From positions 1-5,074 of the forward strand of contig PKUI01000023.1 of assembly GCA_002869605.1 (NCBI GenBank): a stretch of DNA of 5,074 nt, written 5' to 3'. A model generated the notes under the pieces. It did no database searches. It worked only from the letters and a program-made list of their open reading frames with translations, and was not told the DNA's origin. Every line of letters starts with the position of its first letter. Position 1 is the stretch's first letter. The stretch comes from Desulfuromonas sp. GTDB taxonomy: Bacteria; Desulfobacterota; Desulfuromonadia; Desulfuromonadales; SZUA-401. The translations under genes and the position numbers were made by a program. This document shows positions 1 to 4,663 of the stretch, piece by piece.

Positions 1-637
1 CTCGGTTTTCTTGGCTAACCAGAACAGCTCGCTGACGGCCACTGAGAACGCCTACGTTATTGGTGCTACCATGAATCTTGACCTCGGCGCTGTTGCCCTT
101 AAGGGTGAACTGGATACCTTTACCGGCGATTTCGATGCAAACACCGACGCAACCGGTACGCAGCTGATGTTTGGTGCGAGCATGGTGCCGTCCGATACGT
201 TCACCCTTGGTGCCGAGATCTTCTATGCCACATCTAACGACCAGGCTAACGAAGTCCGTTATTCCTCCTTGGGTAGCGGTTTCGGCGGCTGGGATGCCGT
301 GTTTGATGTTGGCACTGCGCTCTCCAACGAGCAACTCATTGATTATGCGCGTGTCTACGACACCTTCGGCAATGCAGGTATCATGGCTCTGCGCGTGAAC
401 ACCGGCATCAAAGCTGGCGATGCTGCCAAGCTTGGTTTCTCCCTCTGCTACGAAGTGCCTGAGGACGACGACCTGAGTGCCTACGATTACCGTATGCTGG
501 TTGCTGGCGGTCTGGTCTACAACGTGATGGACAACACCAGCCTGCACTTCCAGGTGCAGTACACCATTAATGAAGTTGAAGTTGGCTCCCAGGATGACTG
601 GCTCGATGTTGGTACCGGGCTGTTCGTCAAGTTCTAA
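1..637 (+). CDS. Outer-membrane beta-barrel (porin-like) protein, 5' partial
   Basis: The reading frame is open to the left edge: codons before the TTG at 11 continue it (Ser-Val-Phe), so that TTG is an internal Leu and the true start lies outside the window. The visible ~211 residues show alternating hydrophobic/polar strands typical of transmembrane beta-hairpins (AYVIGATMNLDLGAVALKG; QLMFGASMVPSDTFTLGAEI; TSLHFQVQYTINEVEV), with acidic turns between them, and the protein ends GTGLFVKF. A terminal Phe on a last amphipathic strand is the usual BAM recognition signal of outer-membrane proteins. Codons favour C-ending forms (AAC, TAC, TTC, GAC) more than the next gene does, which fits high expression. 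A terminator follows directly. Substrate and family cannot be told from this fragment; a porin-like role is inferred from the fold pattern alone. Confidence 0.8.
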   Translation, partial: SVFLANQNSSLTATENAYVIGATMNLDLGAVALKGELDTFTGDFDANTDATGTQLMFGASMVPSDTFTLGAEIFYATSNDQANEVRYSSLGSGFGGWDAVFDVGTALSNEQLIDYARVYDTFGNAGIMALRVNTGIKAGDAAKLGFSLCYEVPEDDDLSAYDYRMLVAGGLVYNVMDNTSLHFQVQYTINEVEVGSQDDWLDVGTGLFVKF

Positions 638-673
638 ATCGTAGCTAACGATTTGTACGTCAATGCATGACAG

Positions 674-707
674 AAAAAGCCCGCTGCCTCGTTGCAGCGG
701 GCTTTTT
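674..707 (+). terminator. Rho-independent terminator of the porin-like gene
   Basis: A perfect 14-bp inverted repeat: 674-687 (AAAAAGCCCGCTGC) pairs with 694-707 around a 6-base loop, and ends in five T residues on the + strand. The A-run on the left arm would also give a T-run on the other strand, so it could act both ways. It lies 37 bases after the stop codon and isolates the porin-like gene from the gene starting at 763. Confidence 0.93.
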
Positions 708-762
708 CATGTAAAAAGAAGTCTATTGTGCATCTGAAACGCTGTGAATCCATGGGGAGACC

Positions 763-2382
763 ATGAAACGAATCATCATAATGGGAATCATGATCCTGCT
801 GGTTGTGGCGGGTTATGCCGGTGCTGTGACCATACCACCTGAGGTGCTGAGCGATTATCAGCCTTTGGAGGGCTATATTGTAAAACAGCTCGGTAAAGAT
901 TATCTGGTCGATCTCGATGCGGAGGATGGCTTGCATCATGGAGATATTTTGACGGTCCTTGCCTCCGGGGAGGAGTTGGTACACCCGGTGACCCAGCAAG
1001 TGATCGGCACCCTCGAGGCGGTGAAGGTTTTTCTGCGTGTCGAGAAAATCCATGATGGTTTTTCGCAGGTGACGCCCCTCGACGAAGCACCAGAGCTTTC
1101 CCCGGGAGAAAAGGTGCAACGTTACGCTCTGGTGCCCGTGGCCATCGACGCTGGCGGGGAAGGGGCCGCTACTCTGGCTGGGGAGCTAAGGGAGGCGTTG
1201 CCTCATCTGGATTGGACGGGCAAGGTCGAACCGATGATCTCATTTAAGGTTTTGCAGGGTCGCTTAAGTGCACTGGATCCTGCCGGTAAACTCCTGTGCA
1301 GCTATGCACTTGAAGACGAAGCGATTGCATCTGATGTCGCTCCTCAACAACAAACGGCCAAAACGGTCTCGCCGATCATTCACCAACAGCAACAAAAACA
1401 GAACGGAATCTGGTTTGGCCCAAACCTTAAAGGTGCTGCTATTGCACTGGTCACTGGAGACGTTGACGGAGATGGGCGTCAAGAGCTCGCTGTATTGCTC
1501 AATCGTCAGTTGGAGGTAGGGCGTATTGAGCAGGGGAGTTATCAAACCATTGACAGCTTTGAGATATCGGGGGGAAAGCCGATAGCCCTTGAGGTTATCG
1601 ACTTAGATGGAGATAACCGAGATGAGCTGTACCTGGTTTGTGAGAATGAGGATGGTGTAAATTCTCGCGTACTTGCCGTTGTTGAAAAGCAGGTCGTTGT
1701 TCAGGGGGAGGTTTCATGGCACCTGCGTAAGGTGACGATCCCAAGGGAAGGCTCTGTGTTACTTGGTCAAGAAAGCAGCAAGGTCGAACTGTTTAGCGGC
1801 AAAATATTCAGAGTTTCTGGCGAGGGGGGGCAGCTGCGGAAAGAAGCGCCGCTGGAGCTTCCCGAGCAGGTTAATATCTATGGTTTTGCGCCGTTTTTGA
1901 ATGAGCAGGGCCAACTCCTCTACGTTTATCTTTCGGCCACCGATTATCTGAAAGTAGCCGATGTCGACGGTGAAGTGTTGTGGGAATCCGATGACTATTA
2001 CGGAGGGAGTGAAGTACGGGTGCTTCGTGAAAATGAAGCTAGAGATGAGGAGGTTATGACCTTCATTCGACCGCGGATAACGGTGAATCGTGAGGGCGAA
2101 ATCCTGGTGACCTGGAATGACGGTATCCGTCTGCTGAGCCGCTATCGCGCCTACAACGAAAGCCAGCTTGTCGCACTAAGCTGGAATGGTTTTGTAATGA
2201 ACGAGCAGTGGCGTACGGTTGTACAAAAGGGCTACCTTGCCGACTTTTCCTTGGCCGATGTCGACCACGATGGAAAAGACGAATTGGTAACCCTGGTCAA
2301 GTTTAAACGTAAGGGCCTGCTAAGTGGTGCGCGATCGGGAGTGGTCTTTTATGAACTAGCGGGTGTAGCTTCTGGCGAGTAG
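763..2382 (+). CDS. Exported VCBS/FG-GAP repeat protein with FlgT-C-like N-terminal domain
   Basis: 539 residues. Residues 1-21 are a signal peptide (MKR, then a hydrophobic core ending AGYAGA). Residues about 34-121 read like the C-terminal domain of flagellar protein FlgT: a beta-rich module with LVDLDAEDGLHHGDILTV, a HPVT..VIGTLEAVKV stretch and a closing SPGEKVQ. A Gln-rich linker (about 195-213) leads to a propeller-like region with Asp-rich FG-GAP/VCBS motifs: GDVDGDGRQELAV (232-244), DLDGDNRDELYLV (280-292) and ADVDHDGKDELVTL (498-511). In the integrin-type family the DxDxDG loop binds calcium and packs a beta-propeller blade; here blades between the second and third motif have lost it. 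The ATG at 763 has a GGGGAG ribosome site only three bases upstream, but no in-frame alternative has a better one. It probably acts in the periplasm or on the outer membrane; its partner is unknown. The family name is likely, the precise function is not known. Confidence 0.85.
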   Translation: MKRIIIMGIMILLVVAGYAGAVTIPPEVLSDYQPLEGYIVKQLGKDYLVDLDAEDGLHHGDILTVLASGEELVHPVTQQVIGTLEAVKVFLRVEKIHDGFSQVTPLDEAPELSPGEKVQRYALVPVAIDAGGEGAATLAGELREALPHLDWTGKVEPMISFKVLQGRLSALDPAGKLLCSYALEDEAIASDVAPQQQTAKTVSPIIHQQQQKQNGIWFGPNLKGAAIALVTGDVDGDGRQELAVLLNRQLEVGRIEQGSYQTIDSFEISGGKPIALEVIDLDGDNRDELYLVCENEDGVNSRVLAVVEKQVVVQGEVSWHLRKVTIPREGSVLLGQESSKVELFSGKIFRVSGEGGQLRKEAPLELPEQVNIYGFAPFLNEQGQLLYVYLSATDYLKVADVDGEVLWESDDYYGGSEVRVLRENEARDEEVMTFIRPRITVNREGEILVTWNDGIRLLSRYRAYNESQLVALSWNGFVMNEQWRTVVQKGYLADFSLADVDHDGKDELVTLVKFKRKGLLSGARSGVVFYELAGVASGE

Positions 2383-2429
2383 AAGAAAGCGGACAGCACG
2401 TCGTGACTTGTTGTCAGCGAAAATCATAA

Positions 2430-2473
2430 CTCCAACAAAAACGCCCTCTCTGCAGAGGGCGTTTTTGTTGGAG
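2430..2473. terminator. Bidirectional terminator between convergent genes
   Basis: A perfect 20-bp inverted repeat, 2430-2449 with 2454-2473, closed by a four-base CTGC loop. The GC-rich inner stem (CGCCCTCT/AGAGGGCG) is flanked by A5 on the left arm and T5 on the right arm, so a T-run follows the GC core on either strand. It lies between the stop at 2382 on the + strand and the stop at 2500 on the - strand and can end both transcripts. Confidence 0.92.
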
Positions 2474-2499
2474 ATTGGGAGGCTCTGTTAAACCTTGCG

Positions 2500-2856
2500 T
2501 CAGCAGAGCATGCCATCACAGGGGCGCATCTCACGTCGATCAAACGAAAAGTCGTAGTTGCCTGCCTCTGTGCCGACGTTGGATAAACGGTTGCGATCGT
2601 AGTCATGGGAACGTGCAGCTTGAAGGGCCTTGATGTCGACGATCGAGCTGTCCCAGTCTCCGGCTTCCGTGCCGAGGTCAACTAAAACGCCTGAATCAAG
2701 ATTGCGATCCGTAGCCCTCCTGGTTTCATCCGCTGAGTCAAAGACGAATTCGTAATTACCGGCTTCGCTGCCGATATCAGCGGCCAAGGCTAGACCCGCA
2801 AAGCTGAGACTAAACAGGGTCGCCAGAGCAAGAACTAGAAGACGGTTAACTAACAT
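2500..2856 (-). CDS. Exported GTEAG-repeat protein, unknown function
   Basis: 118 residues from the ATG at 2856, chosen because AAGGAG lies six bases upstream; an in-frame ATG at 2889 has no ribosome site and would put 11 charged residues ahead of the signal peptide. Residues 1-25 form a clear signal peptide (MLVNRLL, hydrophobic core, cleavage after ALA). The mature protein is made of two full 33-residue units (28-60, 61-93) and a 25-residue partial third (94-118). Each opens with [ILV]G[ST]EAG[ND][YW], and units 1 and 3 continue with an F-x-F-D strand. The C-terminus is RPCDGMLC, giving two cysteines four residues apart, the only ones in the mature chain. I do not recognise the family. Small size, export, acidic repeat heads and a likely sigma-54 promoter suggest a regulated envelope or extracellular protein; a calcium-binding, adhesin-like or metal-binding role is possible but not shown. 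Confidence 0.82.
   Translation of the reverse strand: MLVNRLLVLALATLFSLSFAGLALAADIGSEAGNYEFVFDSADETRRATDRNLDSGVLVDLGTEAGDWDSSIVDIKALQAARSHDYDRNRLSNVGTEAGNYDFSFDRREMRPCDGMLC
2503..2775 (-). repeat. 33-residue (99-bp) tandem repeats inside the GTEAG protein
   Basis: Units lie at 2677-2775, 2578-2676 and 2503-2577 (the last cut short at 25 residues). At the DNA level the heads are related (GGCTTCGCTGCCGA, GGCTTCCGTGCCGA and GCCTCTGTGCCGA on the + strand), exactly 99 bases apart. Spacing is exact although much of each unit has diverged, which points to an old duplication held in register by structure. The Asp-Arg-Asn tripeptide recurs in units 1 and 2, but shifted by four residues. Confidence 0.8.
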
Positions 2857-2862
2857 TTGAAA

Positions 2863-2868
2863 CTCCTT
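2863..2868 (-). promoter_or_regulatory. Ribosome binding site fixing the start at 2856
   Basis: AAGGAG on the - strand, six bases before the ATG at 2856. It would lie inside the coding region if translation began at 2889, and nothing similar precedes that upstream ATG. Confidence 0.85.
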
Positions 2869-2975
2869 TCTCCGTAGGCTGGTCGTCATGATTTAAGCGC
2901 TACGATAAACGTTCTCATTGTGATTAACACTTTACCTGGGTCGCGGAGCATTGATTGAATCTGTACAACTTGATA

Positions 2976-2991
2976 TGCAGAAAATGTGCCA
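2976..2991 (-). promoter_or_regulatory. Candidate sigma-54 (RpoN) promoter for the GTEAG-repeat gene
   Basis: The - strand reads TGGCACATTTTCTGCA. Sigma-54 promoters carry TGGCAC-N5-TTGC(A/T); here the -24 box is perfect (GG at 2990-2989), the invariant GC sits exactly ten bases on (2978-2977), and TGCA matches except that the first T of TTGC is C. Transcription would start near 2965 and leave a leader of about 110 bases before the ATG at 2856. Such promoters need an AAA+ enhancer-binding activator, so the gene would be signal-controlled. Confidence 0.65.
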
Positions 2992-3109
2992 AAATAAACG
3001 CTGGACGCAAAAACGCAACTAGCTGAAATCGTGGAAAATATTAGGATCGTATAAGGCGGGGCTCATAAATGGCTCAAAGAGGTGTGGAATATTCTTGGCG
3101 AGCTGAAGA

Positions 3110-3123
3110 TTATTGTGCAATAA
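3110..3123. promoter_or_regulatory. Dyad TTATTG-N2-CAATAA, possible activator site
   Basis: Perfect 6-bp arms (3110-3115 and 3118-3123) around TG. The centre is about 150 bases upstream of the predicted sigma-54 start near 2965, a usual distance for an enhancer-binding-protein site. No regulator is assigned; a chance palindrome is possible. Confidence 0.35.
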
Positions 3124-3134
3124 ATCGGGAAATG

Positions 3135-3151
3135 GCGCCTAGAGAAGGCGC
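3135..3151 (-). terminator. Weak hairpin downstream of the GAF gene
   Basis: GCGCCT (3135-3140) pairs with AGGCGC (3146-3151) around a five-base loop. On the - strand it lies 35 bases after the GAF stop and is followed by CATTTCCCGATTTATT, T-rich but interrupted. It may end the GAF transcript before it enters the GTEAG promoter region; it is a poor intrinsic terminator by the usual criteria. Confidence 0.35.
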
Positions 3152-3185
3152 ATGAAATTGTGTGAAATAGTGAAGAGGCGGTGAG

Positions 3186-3701
3186 CTAGGAGTGAATATG
3201 CTTTTCGATCACCCCGCATAACACTTTAAGTTGCTCTAGGTCCTGATCGGAAAAGTTGGGAATGTCGGCGGTGTCGCTTTCGCCTTTACGTGAAATCTGG
3301 ACGGCGCCATAGGCGTCCTGTTGCGCGGTAAGCGGGGCACTGAGAATTTTTTGAATCGGTTGTGGCTTGCCTTTACCCTTTTCGAGATGAACAATTTCGA
3401 ATACCCCGGTGTGTCGCGCCGAGGAAAAATCGTTGTGCAGAAAAGCCTGGTTCTCGCGTACGGTACGGGCGGCGAGAGAGTCATGTGAATTCAGGGGAAT
3501 GAAGCCGACTTTCTGCAGTTTGAGCGGCCAGAGAAAATTCAGCACGGTTTCATCCTTGAGTTTGAACAGGGCTACCTCGTCCTCTCTGACGCGAAAGACC
3601 TTGGCAAGGGACTTGGCCGCCGTAGCAATCCTCTCTTGAGGGTCTGCAATCGAAGAAAGGTGTTGGTCGAGTTGAGCGCAGTAGTCTCTCAAGGTTGCCA
3701 T
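3186..3701 (-). CDS. GAF-domain protein
   Basis: 171 residues, no signal peptide or membrane segment, so cytoplasmic. Nearly the whole chain is one GAF domain: N-terminal helices (about 4-35), strands at 42-58 (DEVALFKL..ETVLNFLWP), the AARTVRENQAFLHND segment (77-91) that lines the ligand pocket in this family, a central strand pair at 115-139 (PIQKILSAPLT...YGAVQISRKG) and a closing helix at 151-170. GAF domains bind cyclic nucleotides, haem, tetrapyrroles or other small ligands, or only dimerise; no ligand can be named here. There is no attached output domain (no GGDEF, HD, kinase or PAS), so it must act through a partner or as a bare sensor. The start is backed by GGAGG six bases upstream. 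It has its own promoter candidate just before it and stands alone on its transcript. Confidence 0.85.
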   Translation of the reverse strand: MATLRDYCAQLDQHLSSIADPQERIATAAKSLAKVFRVREDEVALFKLKDETVLNFLWPLKLQKVGFIPLNSHDSLAARTVRENQAFLHNDFSSARHTGVFEIVHLEKGKGKPQPIQKILSAPLTAQQDAYGAVQISRKGESDTADIPNFSDQDLEQLKVLCGVIEKHIHS

Positions 3702-3728
3702 GATCTACCTCCAGGATAACGTGAAAAG

Positions 3729-3738
3729 AAAACGTTTT
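3729..3738. promoter_or_regulatory. Palindrome AAAACGTTTT at the predicted GAF start site
   Basis: A perfect 10-bp palindrome, nearly extended to GAAAACGTTTTTC at 3728-3740, centred on the expected transcription start near 3735. This is the usual location for a repressor operator. No regulator family is assigned and AT-rich chance is possible. Confidence 0.3.
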
Positions 3739-3741
3739 TCC

Positions 3742-3770
3742 TTTGTATCACAGCACTCAATGACGGTCAA
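3742..3770 (-). promoter_or_regulatory. Sigma-70-type promoter candidate for the GAF gene
   Basis: On the - strand TTGACC (3770-3765, five of six matches to consensus) is followed after exactly 17 bases by TACAAA (3747-3742, four of six). Transcription would start near 3735, leaving about 34 bases of leader that include the GGAGG site. The -35 box abuts the T-run of the upstream terminator. Confidence 0.6.
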
Positions 3771-3816
3771 AAAAATGCCTCGCATGAAGACTGTGGGGGA
3801 CAGTTTCTTGCGAGGC
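3769..3816 (-). terminator. Rho-independent terminator of the anti-sigma/DUF3106 operon
   Basis: GCCTCGCA (3777-3784) pairs perfectly with TGCGAGGC (3809-3816). The inner part continues the stem (GAA with TTC, ACTGT... type pairing with one mismatch and one bulged G) up to a GGGGG loop at 3795-3799. On the - strand the stem is followed by AT-rich sequence with seven T residues (complement of 3769-3775). It lies 45 bases past the stop of the DUF3106-like gene. Confidence 0.88.
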
Positions 3817-3860
3817 GTGGAAGAGGAAATAAATAAGCAGCAGTAATGCAAATGTGGAGG

Positions 3861-4454
3861 CTACTTGCCGTGACCCCCTGCACCGTTGGATCCGTTGGAA
3901 GGTCGGCTTATGCCGCTGTGCGTACCGTAACCTCCGCCTGACGAGAAGGAGTTACCACTTGTAGTGCCATTGAAAAATTGCTGGCGCAGCTGCTCGCGAT
4001 AGGTTTGACGTTCACCTTGAGGCAGTTCACGCAGTAAACGCAGTTGCTCGCGGAGCTGCTTTCTAGAATCAGGCGGAAGGCTTTGCATCTTCCGATAGGC
4101 CAGTCGCAGTCGTTGCTGATCTTCGGCGGACAGGTTACGAAAGTATTGCCAGCGTCGTTGCAGCTGTTGTTGCTGCTTCGGCGTGAGCTGGCGATACCTT
4201 TCCAGTTGATTACGCAACTGTGTTTGTTCCTGCGGAGACAGGTTTATGAACTGCTGGTAATTTCCGCGCAGGCGCTCGCGCTGCTCAACGGACAGCTGCT
4301 GCCAGTACTGAAGTGCCGCGCGAAGCTGCCGATTCTGCGCGCTATCCAGCTGTTGCTGCGCTGGAGTCGGCACTGCTTCCGATTGGGCCGCTAATAGTGG
4401 AGATGCACTCATCAGAAACAGAACCAGAGTACATCCTACGCATAGATATCTCAT
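3861..4454 (-). CDS. Exported DUF3106-like Gln/Arg-rich helical repeat protein
   Basis: 197 residues. Residues 1-23 are a signal peptide (MRYLCVGC, hydrophobic core, SPLLAA). Residues 36-161 are seven consecutive 18-residue units whose heads read LDSA, LSVE, LSPQ, LTPK, LSAE, LPPD, LPQG, followed by a conserved Leu-Arg pair and an aromatic or Leu position. This L(S/T)PxQ...L pattern resembles DUF3106 proteins and recalls the LTxxQ motifs of the periplasmic CpxP/Spy family. Repeats carry 24 Arg/Lys and 12 Asp/Glu, so this region is strongly basic. The last 35 residues are a Gly/Ser/Asn tail. Its start overlaps the preceding stop (ATGA, 4451-4454), with GGAGGA six bases upstream, so it is translationally coupled to the small acidic gene. 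DUF3106 genes are found beside ECF sigma/anti-sigma pairs in other Proteobacteria. A periplasmic stress or scaffold role is inferred. Confidence 0.8.
   Translation of the reverse strand: MRYLCVGCTLVLFLMSASPLLAAQSEAVPTPAQQQLDSAQNRQLRAALQYWQQLSVEQRERLRGNYQQFINLSPQEQTQLRNQLERYRQLTPKQQQQLQRRWQYFRNLSAEDQQRLRLAYRKMQSLPPDSRKQLREQLRLLRELPQGERQTYREQLRQQFFNGTTSGNSFSSGGGYGTHSGISRPSNGSNGAGGHGK
3972..4349 (-). repeat. Seven 18-residue (54-bp) repeats in the DUF3106-like protein
   Basis: Units begin at residues 36, 54, 72, 90, 108, 126 and 144, each exactly 18 residues with no insertion or deletion, covering 378 bases. Position 1 is always Leu; position 9 is Leu in units 1 to 6 (Tyr in unit 7); position 10 is mostly Arg. 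Eighteen residues equal five alpha-helical turns. DNA identity between units is low, so the register is kept at protein level. Confidence 0.85.
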
Positions 4455-4663
4455 GACTCATCCTCCAGGTGCACCAGGGTGTCGATGTCACCAAGCAGAT
4501 CAAAAAGTTCTAGAAGTTCAAGCATCTGAAGTATTTCCAGATCTTCGCTGGATAGCTGCTCCATGACCGTCGCCTCATCGGGAGGCTGCGATGGTGTTTC
4601 ACCTGCAAATGAGGGTGATGCCGTAAACAAAAGACCTGTCAACAGCAGCTGCAGGAATCTCAT
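4451..4663 (-). CDS. Small exported acidic Leu/Glu-rich protein
   Basis: 70 residues. Residues 1-20 are a signal peptide (MRFLQLLLTGLLF, then SPSFA before GE). No lipobox Cys is present, so it is a soluble periplasmic protein after cleavage. The mature 50 residues hold 15 Asp/Glu and no Lys or Arg, with a predicted amphipathic helix EDLEILQMLELLELFDLL (about 40-57). The same Leu/Glu pattern fills the C-terminal tail of the preceding anti-sigma factor. The ATG overlaps that gene's stop (ATGA, 4660-4663), with CTGGAG eight bases upstream; its own stop overlaps the next start. I do not recognise a named family. Its place between an anti-sigma factor and a basic exported protein suggests a periplasmic partner or signal adaptor of the anti-sigma factor. 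Confidence 0.8.
   Translation of the reverse strand: MRFLQLLLTGLLFTASPSFAGETPSQPPDEATVMEQLSSEDLEILQMLELLELFDLLGDIDTLVHLEDES

Larger units (their letters stand above)
2890..3185. other. Gene-free region upstream of the GTEAG gene
   Basis: No convincing coding region was found on either strand. It holds the sigma-54 candidate at 2976-2991 with its leader, a close direct repeat GGCTCA at 3060-3065 and 3071-3076, an 8-bp palindrome GAATATTC at 3087-3094, a 14-bp dyad at 3110-3123 and a hairpin at 3135-3151. From about 3020 onward the + strand is purine-rich. The size and position suit a regulatory region where an enhancer-binding protein would sit 80-200 bases upstream of the promoter. Confidence 0.55.

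Noticed and set aside
634..1119. A 161-residue open frame on the - strand
   Set aside because: It overlaps the porin terminator and the signal-peptide end of the VCBS protein, its product is His/Arg/Leu-rich without any domain, and it has no ribosome site. It is an antisense shadow.
2503..2775. A CRISPR-like or mobile-element repeat array
   Set aside because: The 99-base period lies in frame inside a gene, the units are diverged, and they encode matching protein motifs.
2857..2889. Start of the GTEAG protein at the upstream ATG (2889)
   Set aside because: No ribosome site precedes it, and it would place the strong AAGGAG inside the coding region and add charged residues before the signal peptide.
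2951..2979. TTGATT-N17-TATGCA on the + strand as a sigma-70 promoter
   Set aside because: Matches are poor (four and three of six) and no gene or terminator follows on that strand; it overlaps the better sigma-54 site on the other strand.
2857..3060. A cyclic-dinucleotide (GEMM-type) riboswitch in the leader of the GTEAG gene or the adjoining gap
   Set aside because: I looked for the conserved GEMM core and paired arms because these are common in this bacterial group, and found no consistent match on either strand.
3069..3155. A 28-codon open frame (MAQRGVEYSW...) on the + strand with a weak GGCGGGG upstream
   Set aside because: It is short, has no recognisable signal or motif, no promoter on that strand, and runs through the hairpin at 3135-3151. 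It was kept only as part of the gene-free region.
4044..4394. A 116-residue open frame on the + strand
   Set aside because: It is the complement of the Gln/Arg/Leu repeats of the DUF3106-like gene, and its Leu-rich product is an artefact of that repeat composition.
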